Part shown: one piece after another, positions 9,713 through 22,700 of the stretch
Layout of the letters: each line of letters opens with the position of its first letter
How positions within the stretch are numbered: the stretch's first letter is position 1
Assembly: GCA_943789205.1 (NCBI GenBank)
Contig: CALSTG010000001.1
Coordinates: forward strand, 186,001 to 250,000
Source of the DNA: an uncultured Flavobacteriales bacterium
Lineage (GTDB): Bacteria > Bacteroidota > Bacteroidia > Flavobacteriales_D > Crocinitomicaceae
Reading direction: 5' to 3'
Length of the DNA stretch: 64,000 nt
Notes under the pieces: model-generated
What the model saw: only the letters and a program-made list of their open reading frames with translations
Told to the model about the DNA's origin: nothing
The model's database searches: none
Program-made: the position numbers and the translations under genes

Positions 9713-12700
9713 CCACAGACCGTTTTGGAACAGCTAATTCCGCTTATGATTTTGATGGGGTTGATGACCTCATTGACTACGGCAATATAGCCTCATTGAA
9801 TGGTCAGTCCGCACTGACAATTTCGGTTTGGTTCAAATCGTTAGGAAATGTGTTTTATTCGAGAATATTGGGCAAGGAGTTGGATGGGGACGGTCAAAAC
9901 GGTTTTACGCTGTCCTACTCAACTAATAACGGTAGTAATTTACGCGTAAATATGCGTAATAATGCCAATGGACAAGGTGATAATTCAACCCTCACCATTT
10001 TAAACAATCAATGGTACCATGCTGTATTTGTATTTGATGGCAACGGGAATACAAACTCAGATAAGTTGAAGCTTTTCATTGATGGTATAAACGTTTCTTT
10101 GACTTACAATGGTGCATTGACAAGTGCCACCTCGACCAACTCTTACCCTTTTTATGTTGGTAACATGAACGGTAATATTTCGGAGTCCCCTTTCCATGGA
10201 GATATCGACGACATCGGGATCTGGAACCGAGCATTGACCGAATGTGAGATTCAAGACTTGTCTAATGCGGAACTCAATGCCCCGACGGTAGATTTAGGAG
10301 ATGACCAAACTTTGTGTGCAGGAAACAACTTAGTTTTAGACGCAGGAGCGGGATACAACTACTACAACTGGAGCACAGGTGAAACCACACAAACCATTAC
10401 CGTTAGTGCGGCGGGAACTTACACCGCTACGGTGGGAGATTCAACTCCAGTGTTGAACAATCATTCCATGAGTTTTGATGGGGATGACTATATCCAAGGT
10501 AATGCATCAGGTAGTTCACTTGACGTTTCTAGCAATAACACAATTACAATGAATGCTTGGATAAAACCAAATGCAAATTCTGATGGAGGAACCATATTTT
10601 CCTATTGGCCTAATGGCTTGAATGGTTCGGTTATTACCAATTGCTCGTATCCGAATGTTCCTGTTCATCAGTATATGTTGAAGCTAGGCTCGGATAATAC
10701 CATATACTTCTTGGCCAGCGCCTGTAATGTAAATGTGAATCAATTTGAACAAGGGGAAGCAAATGTAACTGTCGAAACTTTAAGTCCATCGGAGTGGCAT
10801 TATGTATCCATGACATACGACACCCAGACCATCAAGCTATACATTGACGGAAATTTAAGTTACACCCACATAGTAACTGGTACCTTTGACCAATACAACC
10901 AGGGTGAATACTACATCGGTTCCGATAACGGATCTGACCGAGTTGAAGGACATTTGGACGATATTAACATCTGGAATACGGCACTCACTCAAGTTGAAAT
11001 CCAGCAATACATGAATTGTCCTCCTACTGGAAATGAAGCAGGATTAGTGGGATATTGGAACTTTGAGGAAGGTAGTGGAAATACGGCCATAGACCAAACA
11101 TCAAATGGAAACGACGGAACTATAAATGGCGCAACGTGGAGTACGGATACACCTGAACAGGTTTGTATGGGATGCACGGCCACAGATACCGTTGCGATCT
11201 CAGTGATCGACCCCACCATCACGGCATCTGCCGAGACGATTTGTATTGGGGATAGTGTGGAATTGAGTGTTGCAAGCCCGAGTGGATACTCTTTAGATTT
11301 CGACGGGGATGATGATTACAATGACTTTGGATCAGGAATGAATAATATGACTTTTCCTATTTCGATACAAGCAGATTTATTATTTCCAAATTTAACTAAT
11401 GGTGATGACGGGTTTATGGTATTTTCATCCGATGAAAATCCAAATAATTATAGTGGTTTCTGGTTTTTTATTGGTCCAAATACAATTGAATTATCATACG
11501 GAGATGGTTCGGCAACAACAGTAAATTCTAGAAGATCAAAAATCGCAAACCATACAATAACGGAAGACAATTGGGTAAATATATCCGGAACTATAAACGG
11601 CCCAACCGATATAACAATACGAGTCAATGGAATAGATATTGGTGGAGATTATAGCGGTAACGGCGGAAATATGATTGACCAAGGGTTTAATGCCTCATGC
11701 GGTATGTACAATGATAATCCAGGCACCACAAACTACTATTATAATGCCCTTATTGATAATTTAACAGTTTGGAACACAGCGCTTACTGAATCCGAAATTC
11801 AACAATACATGACCTGCCCGCCAAACGGCACTGAAGCAGGACTAGTAGGCTATTGGAACTTCGAAGAAGGAAGCGGAACAACTGCAAATGACCTAACCTC
11901 TAATGGGAACAATGGAACCATCAACGGAGCGGTTTACAGCACAGATGTTCCAACGACATGCAATTCTGCCGACATCACGTGGTCTACAGGAGAAACTTCA
12001 TCCTCCATCACGGTCACTCCATCTCAAACCACTACCTACTCCGTAACTGTCGATGACGGAATCGCATCGTGTACAGATGATATTGAAATTACAGTGAGTG
12101 ATCCTCAAATAGATTTTGGAGGTGACCAAACCATTTGTTCTGGAGATGATTTGGAGCTTGATGCAGGAGCGGGATACAATTACTACAACTGGAGCACAGG
12201 TGAAACCACACAAACCATTACCGTTAGTGCGGCAGGAACTTACACCGCCACGGTGGGAGATTCAACTCCAGTGGTCAATGACTATTCCATGAGCTTTGAT
12301 GGTCAGGATGATTATGTTGATCTTAATGTTAATTATGCGCCAACCAACAACGCAGATGCTACAATTTCATTTTGGACTATTTATAATGGTAATAATGGTG
12401 GTAACATTATCAGTAAGTATGAAAATTTGCAACCAACAAATAGCAATTATTTCATAAGCGTAAATGGACCTACAAATACTTACAGAGTCACAGGTGATGG
12501 CACTGACGTTCTAGATTTTGGCACTGTACAACAAAATATTTGGACTCATATTACGGTCGTTTTTCAGAGCGACGGCACTGTGAACTGTTATGTTGATGGA
12601 GTAATTCAGGGGAATGGTACAATTAATTTAAATACTAATCTTGCATCAGTATCAACTAGCATTGGAAAAGTGAATGGTTCCTTTCCCGGATTCTATGATG

Positions 12701-13974
12701 GCAGTATCGACAATTTACAAATCTGGAGCACTGCCCTGTCCCAATCCGAAATCCAGAACTACATGAACTGCCCTCCTACTGGAAACGAAGCGGGATTAGT
12801 TGGATACTGGAACTTTGAGGAAGGTAGTGGAAATACGGCCATAGACCAAACATCAAATGGTAATGATGGCAGCATCAATGGAGCAACTTACGACACTGAT
12901 ACACCCGAGCAAGTTTGCGTATCCTGCACGGCTACATCTGATGTTGTAGTGACAGAAGCTGTACCAACGAGCAGCACAGATACTCAAGAAGCCTGCGAAT
13001 CGTTTACCTGGATTGATGGAAACACCTATACAGATGACAATACAACAGCAACTTTTGTCACTACAAACGCCGCTGGATGCGACAGTACCATCACGCTCGA
13101 CCTTACAATCCTTGAATCGTCAAGTAGTACAGATATCCATGAAGTATGTGATGAGTTCACTTGGATTGACGGAAACACTTACACAGAGAACAACAATAAC
13201 GCCACCTTTACAACTACAAATACTGCAGGATGTGACAGTGTCATCACATTAAATCTGACCATCAACAACCTAACTACTTTAGATGCAGGTATTGACCAAA
13301 CGGTTTGTGAAGGCACCGATATAACACTGACTGCAACTGGAGCTGCAGTTTATGATTGGGATGATGATATTCAGAATGGAGTTCCATTCAACGCACAATT
13401 GGGTTCAAATACCTACACGGTTGAAGGAACGGATGCAAATGGTTGTGAGGATGAACAATCAGTCACCATCACAGGTACACCTTATCCTGAATTGATTTTT
13501 GAGGTTACGGACCCTGCCTGTCAGGGAGAATCCTCAGGTAACATTGTGGCTGTTGCTAGCAATGGCACAGCACCATACAGCTTTGTCTGGAACAATGGAA
13601 CGCTGCAATCGGAGAATAATGGGGTTGGCGCAGGAACCTACGAAGTCACTGTTACTGATGATAATGAATGTGAGACCCAAGGATCTGTTGCGGTGATTGA
13701 TCCAACAGAGCCATGCTTCTTCATTCCAGGAGGTCTAACGCCAAATGGTGATGGAGCAAATGAGACCTGGGAGATTGGAGGGTTGTCGCAATATCCAGAT
13801 GCCAAAGTAATGGTCTATGACCGTTGGGGACAGCAAGTATATACAGGAGAATACAGTTCTGCTGCATGGGATGGCACATCAAATGGAAAGGAATGTCCTA
13901 CTGCAGATTATTATTATATCCTCGATTTGGGAGATGGACAAAAATTTAACGGTGTGGTTACGCTCAAAAAGTAG
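9704..13974 (+). CDS. LamG/concanavalin-like multi-domain surface protein with T9SS type B (CHU_C) C-terminal domain; N-terminus missing
   Basis: ORF called at 9796, but the frame is open upstream to about 9703 and encodes GATLTTDRFGTANSAYDFDGVDDLIDYGNI. LamG-like domains, Ig-like DLGDDQTLCAGNNLVLDAGAGYNYYNWSTGET repeats, two TWIDGNTYT repeats, and C-terminal PNGDGANETWEI...YDRWGQQVYTG...VVTLKK. Confidence 0.88.
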
Positions 13975-13980
13975 AAGCTT

Positions 13981-15620
13981 ATGAAAAATTTGAACGTCTT
14001 CTATTTCTGTTATTCGTTTTTGGTTTAAGCACCTTGAATGCACAACAATTACCGATGTACAGCCAATTCTTTTGGAACGACTTCGTCATCAACCCTGCCT
14101 ATACGGGTGTCACAAATTCGCCTCGAGTTCAGCTTGGATACCGCAACCAATGGGGAGGATTTGAAGGCGCACCTTCCACATACACACTTGGTGGGCATAC
14201 CCTACTCAAAAACAAGAAAATGGGCTTAGGCGGCATGCTCTTCATGGACGATGCAGGCGGTGCTGTTTCGCAAATGGGGCTCCTACTCAACTACAATTAC
14301 ATTCTTAAACTTAATGAGAAATCGAATTTATCTATGGCGGTGTCTGGGGTGATTAATCAGTACAGCTATGATGGTTCAGGGATTGAAAACATAGACCCAG
14401 ATCCGAGCCTAAGCGGCAGTATCAAGCAAATGTCCCCAGACATGAGCTTTGGGCTTTTGTATTCCTTAAGTGATAAATTGCGCGTTGGATTAGGTGTCAA
14501 CCAATTGATTCAAAGCCGACTTTCTAAATTGGATGATTTAAATGCGCTATCATTGGGTGAGAATCGATTGATCAGGCACTATAATTTTTCAACATCCTAT
14601 TCCTTTAAACTATCAGAATCCTTTGATTTAGATCCTTATTTTTTGTTGCGCAGTACTATGATTGCGCCTCCTCTAATCGAATTGGGCACCAAGGGAACCT
14701 TTAATGATTTACTTTTCTTTGGTTTGAGCTATAGACATCTCGAATCTGCTATTGCGATGTTGGGGGTTAATTTTAAAAATACGGTCTTAGCGTACAGCTA
14801 CGATTACAATACTTCTGATATTAGTGGTTATTCCAATGGCTCTCATGAGGTGCTACTCGCCTATCAATTTAAGAATCCTGAACCTCCTACAGAACCCAAA
14901 AAAGAGGAAAACCCAGACAGAGATGGAGACGGCATTCTTGACAAGGATGATTTATGTCCTGACACTCCAGGATTAAAAGAATTTAAAGGATGCCCTGATA
15001 CAGACAGTGATGGCTTATTTGATGCGATTGACGATTGTCCGAAAACCTTTGGACCAAAAGAAAACAATGGCTGTCCCTACCCAGACACAGATGGAGATGG
15101 ATTACTTGACAATGCAGACGATTGCCCAAACATTGCCGGTCCTGTCGAAAACAAAGGATGCCCATATAAGGATACTGATGGTGATGGCCTTTTAGATAAA
15201 GACGATGAGTGCCCAATGACTCCTGGCCCAAAAGAAAACAAAGGATGCCCAATCATAGAAAAAGAAGAGCAAGAAGTATTGAATACTGCCTTTAGTAATT
15301 TAGAGTTTGAAACCAGCCTTGATGTCATTAAATCGGGGTCCAAACCTGCCCTTATTGAGCTTGCCAATACACTGAAAAAGAAACCTGATTGGAAGCTAAA
15401 ACTTTCAGGTCATACCGACAATGTGGGTGATGATGATGCCAATATGGTTCTATCTAAAAAACGTGCTGAATCAGTTAAGAAATTTCTTACTACTCAGGGA
15501 ATTGATGAAAATCGAATAAAGACGGAATTCTTTGGTGAATCCAAACCTATCGCCGCTAACGACACATCAGCAGGTCGTCAGAAAAATAGACGGGTTGAAT
15601 TCAAGATTAGATTTGACTGA
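13981..15620 (+). CDS. PorP/SprF family protein fused to TSP3-like calcium-binding repeats and an OmpA peptidoglycan-binding domain
   Basis: QQLPMYSQFFWNDFVINPAYTG (PorP/SprF); DRDGDGILDKDD/DTDGDGLLD repeats; LSGHTDNVGDD...NRRVEFKI (OmpA). The signal-peptide start at 13981 is out of frame by 1 nt, so the ORF is called from 14034. Confidence 0.9.
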
Positions 15621-15702
15621 TTTTTTTTATTAACAATAACTGATTTAATATTCATTCAAGCAGACTTTTTATTATATTGTATTCTAACTAAACTATAATA
15701 AA

Positions 15703-16321
15703 ATGAAAAAATTTGCTTTACTATTAACAGCGGCATTTTCAATGACGCTTATCTTGGACTCGTGTTCAGTCCAAAAACGCTATCACAGAAAAGGATTCAC
15801 AGTAAACTGGAATAATGCTTCTGTAAACATGAAGAAAAACCGTAAGGTTGTTCATACGGAATCGATTCAAGAGGATGCTATTGTTTCGAACACTATTGAA
15901 AAAAAGAAGTTAACAAAGAACTATGAGACACCGGTTTCAATGGACATTGCTTCTACAAGTGTCGCGGCTCCGACTTTAACAAATACTGCACCATCAATTG
16001 CAGCGCACTCTTCCGTTAAAAATCAAGCTGTGACTTTTGCAAATACTGCAAAAGCGATGAGCAAAGAAGATGTTAAATCAACCAAGAAGGCCGCCAAAGA
16101 AAATTATTAAGGCCATCAAAAAGAACCAACAGCAAGATTCGAAAACAGATACAATCATCTATCTGTTATTAATTCTTCTTGTGCCTTTTGGAACTACTAT
16201 TTCGATGTATCTTTATGAAGGGTCATGGACAGGACGTGTTACAGCGAACTTGTTACTCACTCTACTTTGTGGACTTCCAGGATTGATTCATGCTTTAGTT
16301 GTAATATTTGGAAACAAATAA
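15703..16321 (+). CDS. Lipoprotein-type N-terminus joined to YqaE/Pmp3-like membrane domain; one apparent frameshift near 16095
   Basis: ORF 15703-16110 (MKKFALLL...LDSCSVQKRYH) continues in ORF 16070-16321 (KKIIKAIKKN...TIIYLLLILLVPFGTTISMYLYEG...LLTLLCGLPGLIHALVVI) after a 1-nt shift in gccaaagaaaatt. Confidence 0.7.
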
Positions 16322-16343
16322 AGTATTGAATACACTTTTTAAA

Positions 16344-16635
16344 ATGCTTCTAGCCTCAGTGCTAGGAGCATTTCTTTTTTTATTTTTCTTACCTGCGGAC
16401 TATTTTGATTCCGGGCAAAGTATGTGTGTATCCATTTGGTTATTTGATCTAGAATGTTTTGGGTGTGGTCTAACTAGGGGAATAATGCATTTGATGCATT
16501 TGGAATTTCAAGAGGCTTGGGAGTTTCAATAAATTATCGTTTCTAATAATGCCTATTGGTTTGTTACTCTGGATACATCTTTTCGGTATTCTTATCGGGA
16601 GAAGTTATTTCTCTTTCTTTAAAAGGTTCTACTAA
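16344..16635 (+). CDS. DUF2752-like small membrane protein; one apparent frameshift near 16525
   Basis: LECFGCGLTRGIMHLMHLEFQEAWEF; after removing one T from gagtttcaat the frame continues NKLSFLIMPIGLLLWIHLFGILIGRSYFSFFKRFY-stop. Confidence 0.65.
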
Positions 16636-16777
16636 AACACTTATTATCAGCAGCTTAAGATAAAGATTGATTACGCAGCATTTTACGTAAAAAAATTGTA
16701 TCATTTCTTTCAATATTAAGGCATCCTTTTAAAAACCTAAACGTCTTAACAACACTCACCTTGCTACAAATTAAACA

Positions 16778-19700
16778 ATGCGCTACTCTCTTTTTACCTG
16801 TGCGTTGCTTTTTGGATTTTTTATTACAACCGCAAAAGCACAGAAACAAACTTTAAGTGTTGACCATGACCTTAACCATGTCAACGCGAAAAGCCCAGAA
16901 AACATTATCCGCTGTTACACCATGGAAATGGATGAACAGAGAAGGAATAAGCACCCAGAACTTCCTAGTCTACAAGAAGAAGAACATCTTTTCAAAGAAG
17001 AAATAGAAAATTACAAGAAAGGAAAAGGACAAAATATGAACAAGGCCACCTTGCTCACAATTCCTTGTATATTTCACATAATAACGGATGGAGCTGGAGC
17101 CGAAAATATATCTGCTGCCCAAGTTCAAGCTCAAGTTGATCAATTAAATATTGATTTTAGAAATTTAGCCGGCTCTACAGATCCCGCAGCTGCCGATGTT
17201 GAGATCGAGTTTTGCTTAGCAATTCTCGATGAAAGCGACAATCTTTTACCAGAACAAGGAATCAATCGTGTAACTGACTACGGTGAAGGCCCTTTCAATA
17301 CTGGATTTATAGATGGTACAATTAAACCGGGAACGATATGGAATCCAGATGAATACATGAACGTATGGGTTGCTGACATAACGGGTGGCATTCTTGGCTA
17401 TGCGCAATTTCCGAGCAATTCAGGTTTAGGTGGTTTAAATGCAAATGGAGGAGCCGCAGCTACAGATGGCGTTGTTCATTTATATTCAACAATAGGTTCT
17501 GTTGCCAATCCATTTCCAGGAGGCGCACCATATAACTTAGGAAGAACCATGACCCATGAAGTTGGACATTGGCTCGGTTTACGTCACATATGGGGAGATG
17601 CAAATTGTGGAAATGATTTCTGTGCAGATACACCACAATCACAAACTTCAAACTTCGGATGTCCAAACCTTACGACCTGTGATGGAAATCAAGACATGGT
17701 AGAAAACTACATGGATTACACGAATGATGCATGTATGGATATTTTTACAGCAGACCAAAAAGACAGAATACGAACCGTAATGGATAACTGCCCTCGCCGA
17801 GCATTACTTCCGTTATCCGAAAAATGTGGCTTACCACAACCAACAATAAGTTTTGTGAATACAAATGGAGGTACAATAAATGAAGGAGAAAACTGCGACT
17901 ATGTGGACATTCCAGTAGATCTGCAAATTTCATTACCTCCAACAGATGACGCAACCGTTACATTTACACTTGGGGGAAATACCACGGCTACCCAAGGAGT
18001 AGACTTTGACATTATACCCGCATCAACAATTTTTCTGGCCAACGTAACAAACAATCAAAGCTTCATCCTTCGTATTTACAATGATGCAATTCTTGAGAAT
18101 TCCGAAATAATTGAATTACAAATCGTTGTAACTACGGCTGGAGACGCAGTTGCATCATTAGTTTCAGGAACATATACACTAACTATTTTAGACGCCAACT
18201 TTGTGGCATCGAATATTCTCTATGAGGATTTTGAATCAGGTGGCTTAGGTACTTTTACAACTCAAGGAGCCGCCACTTCCGATTTATTTCAAAATGGAAA
18301 TACGGCTAATGCTTCGAGTCAGTTCTGGATTATAGAGCCATCTAACGCTACACAGTTCGCCTATACCAATGATGATGCCTGTGATTGTGATAAATCGAAC
18401 GATCTTTTAACCTCTCCTGTTTTTAGCCTTGCTGGTTTAACCGGTGATGTTTTTCTTGAATTTGACCATGCTTTTTCTGCTGAAACCTATGAAACTGCCG
18501 AAGTCGAAATTAACACAGGTGCTGGATGGAATAATTTAATAACCCTAGCAAATGCAAGCGCAAATAACAACAACACCTTAACAACGCCATGGGTAGTTGG
18601 AAATCAGACGCTGTTAACACCATTTATTGGATCAAACAATGTTCAAATTCGTTTTATATATAACGATGGAGGCAATTGGGCATATGGTTTAGCTATCGAT
18701 AATATTCGGGTGTATTCAGATGCACCCATCGCTTCAAATAACCTTGCTGGTATGGATACTCAAGCTTCCTGTGGACCATTCACTTGGATTGATGGAAATA
18801 CATATACTGCATCAAACAATACGGCTACTTACACTATTGTCGGTGGTGGTGCAAATGGTTGTGATTCCCTAGTGACTTTAGACCTTACAATTAGCAATAC
18901 CGTAAATGGAACAGATACACAAGCTGCTTGTGGAACATTTACTTGGATTGATGGAAATACATATACTACATCAAACAATACGGCTACCTACAATATTCTC
19001 GGTGGTCGAAATGGTTGTGATTCCTTGTGACTTTAGACCTTACAATTAGCAATACCGTAAATGGAACTGATACTCAAGCTGCCTGCGAAAGCTATACTTG
19101 GATTGATGGAAATACATATACTACTTCTAACAATACGGCTACTTACACTATTTCGCTGGTCACAAATGGTTGTGATTCCTTAGTGACTTTAGATCTTACA
19201 ATTAGCAATACCGTAAATGGAACTGATACACAAGCTGCTTGTGGAACATTTACTTGGATTGATGGAAATACATATACTACATCAAACAATACGGCTACCT
19301 ACACTATTGTCGGTGGTGCAGCAAATGGTTGTGATTCCCTAGTGACTTTAGACCTTACAATTAGCAATACCGTAAATGGAACAGATACACAAGCTGCTTG
19401 TGGAACATTTACTTGGATTGATGGAAATACATATACTACATCAAACAATACGGCTACCTACACTATTGTCGGTGGTGCAGCAAATGGTTGTGATTCCTTA
19501 GTGACTTTAGACCTTACAATTAGCAATACCGTAAATGGAACAGATACACAAGCTGCCTGCGAAAGCTATACTTGGATTGATGGAAATACATATACTACTT
19601 CTAACAATACGGCTACTTACACTATTGTCGCTGGTTCAGCAAATGGTTGTGATTCCTTAGTGACTTTAGATCTTACAATTAGCAATACCGTAAATGGAAC

Positions 19701-22700
19701 TGATACACAAGCTGCTTGTGGAACATTTACTTGGATTGATGGAAATACATATACTACATCAAACAATACGGCTACCTACACTATTGTCGGTGGTGCAGCG
19801 AATGGTTGTGATTCCTTAGTGACTTTAGACCTTACAATTAGCAATACCGTAAATGGAACTGATACACAAGCTGCTTGTGGAACATTTACTTGGATTGATG
19901 GAAATATATATACTACATCAAACAATACGGCTACCTACACTTTTGTCGGTGGTGCAGCAAATGGTTGTGATTCACTAGTGACTTTAGATCTTACCATTAG
20001 CAATACCGTAAATGGAACGGATACACAAGCTGCCTGTGGAACATTCACTTGGATTGATGGAAATACATATACTACATCAAACAATACGGCTACCTATACT
20101 ATTGTCGGTGGTGCAGCAAATGGTTGTGATTCCTTAGTGACTTTAGACCTTACAATTAGCAATACCGTAAATGGAACAGATCCACAAGCTGCTTGTGGAA
20201 CATTTACTTGGATTGATGGAAATACATATTCTACATCAAACAATACGGCTACCTATACTATTGTCGGTGGTGCAGCAAATGGTTGTGATTCCTTAGTGAC
20301 TTTAGACCTTACCATTAGCAATACCGTAAATGGAACAGATCAACAAGCTGCCTGCGAAAGCTATACTTGGATTGATGGAAATACATATACTACATCAAAC
20401 AATACGGCTACCTATACTATTGTCGGTGGCGCAGCAAATGGTTGCGATTCCTTAGTGACTTTAGATCTTACCATTAGCAATACCGTTAATGGAACAGACC
20501 AACAAGCTGCCTGCGAAAGCTATACTTGGATTGATGGAAATACATATACTACATCAAACAATACGGCTACCTATACTATTGTCGGTGGTGCAGCAAATGG
20601 TTGTGATTCCTTAGTGACTTTAGACCTTACCATTAGCAATACCGTAAATGGAACAGATCAACAAGCTGCCTGCGAAAGCTATACTTGGATTGATGGAAAT
20701 ACATATACTACATCAAACAATACGGCTACCTATACTATTGTCGGTGGCGCAGCAAATGGTTGCGATTCCTTAGTGACTTTAGATCTTACAATTAGCAATA
20801 CCGTTAATGGAACAGACCAACAAGCTGCCTGCGAAAGCTATACTTGGATTGATGGAAATACATATACTACATCAAACAATACGGCTACCTATACAATTAT
20901 CGGCGGCTCGGTAAATGGATGTGATTCAATAGTCACACTCGACCTTACCATATACTCAAACAACAGTACCATTTTTACTGAGACTTTTGATAGTGGAACA
21001 ATTGCAGGTGCAAATGCTCCTGTATTATACGGTAATGGAGGTTCAGACTTTAACCCAAATTATGCACTCAGTGGAACATTTTTTGGTTGGTTCAATGTTC
21101 AAAATGGTATTGGAGATGTCGATATTTATGAGCAAAATTTTACAGGATTACAGATTGGATGTGACGTTTCAGTTGCTGTCTGGATGAGAAGCACCATACC
21201 AGTATCCGATGTGACAATGACTTTATCAGACGACAATGGAACTATTTTAAGTGTTTTAGACCCCATATTATCTGGGGCATGGCAACTTATAACTATTAGC
21301 ACTACTGTTACTACAAGTGGCCTAAACTTTCTTGTTCACTTCAATAGCACTGGAGGGAATGGTCTTGATGTGATTATGGAAGACTTAACTGTAACCCAAT
21401 CATGCGGAATAGATGCTGTTATCGCTCCAGTAAGTAATCAATGTCTAAATGGAAACAGTTTTACATTCGATGGAATGAATTCCTTGTCTTCTGCAGGTAT
21501 TACATCATATATTTGGGATTTTGGTGATAACAGTCCATTTATAAATACGCCTAGTGCGATTTATTCTTATGCTAACTCTGGGACCTATGATGTGAATTTA
21601 AATGTTTCAGATGGCGTATGTTTTGATGATACAACCATACAGGTAAATGTATACACAGATCCACTTATCGACAATCCTTCGGATGTCACTTCATGTGACA
21701 CATACGTTTTACCATCACTATCCTTTGGAAACTACTACAGCGGTTCCGATGGCTCTGGAACACTATTAAATGAAGGAGATATTATAGATATAACGCAGAG
21801 TGTTTTTGTATTTGAAGCAACGAATACGGTTCCTTCGTGCTCAAATGAAAATGAATTTGTAGTAACAATAAACAATACAATAACAACTACTGATTTTGAA
21901 ACGAGCTGTGGTCCTTATACATGGATTGATGGTATCACTTACAACGAAAGCAATACAACAGCAGTCTACACTTACCCGAATGTCTCTGCTTCAGGATGCG
22001 ATTCAGTGGTCTTTTTAAATTTAACTGTATATAGCCCGACGGTAGGGACAGATGTTATTACTTCTTGTACTCCTGTTATTTGGATTGATGGCAATACATA
22101 TACCTCATCAAATAATACTGCGACATTTACATTAATAGGTGGTGCATCAAACGGATGTGATTCTACGGTAAATCTAGATTTAACCATTAGTAGTGCTGTT
22201 TATGGTACGGATATTCAAGTCGCCTGTGAAACATTTACCTGGATTGATGGAATAAATTACACCTCAAATAACAATACAGCGACCTTTACATATCCTAATG
22301 GTGCAGTTGCAGGCTGCGACTCCATAGTAACGTTAGACCTGACTGTAAACAATTCGATTAGCTATGTAGATGTGCATGAAAGTTGTGATAATTTCACCTG
22401 GATTGATGGCAATACCTACTCTGAAAATAATACATCAGCCTCTTTTATTTATCCAGGAGGTGCAGCAAATGGCTGTGATTCTATAGTTTATTTGAGTCTC
22501 ATCATAAACAACACGAGCTATGGAACAGATTTTCAAACGTCATGCAATGACTTTACATGGATTGATGGAAACACATATACATCGAGCAATAATACAGCAA
22601 GTTATACATTTACAGGAGGGTCTTCTACAGGTTGCGACTCTATTGTGTCATTAAATTTAACGATATACAACAACGTCAACTTTACAGACATTCAAACCGC

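Noticed and set aside
1-14500. Search for a transposon or IS responsible for both ~4.7 kb-offset duplications (4693 and about 4711 nt)
   Set aside because: No transposase ORF, terminal inverted repeats or target-site duplications were seen. The similar offsets may be coincidence, because the second pair is diverged and not a simple tandem duplication.
14864-15367. Antisense ORFs opposite the porP-ompA gene (also others opposite the SprB, LamG and M43 genes)
   Set aside because: They arise from compositional bias of repetitive coding DNA on the other strand and show no recognisable protein features.
16346-16369. Hairpin gcttctagc-ctcagt-gctaggagc followed by T-rich DNA, resembling a terminator
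   Set aside because: It lies inside the DUF2752-like reading frame (MLLASVLGAFLFLFF), and the T-run encodes Phe/Leu of a membrane helix; no gene ends there.
18749-20965. Regular repeat array that could be mistaken for CRISPR or a DNA satellite
   Set aside because: The repeat unit is 159 bp, in-frame and encodes a protein domain; there are no unique spacers and no cas genes.
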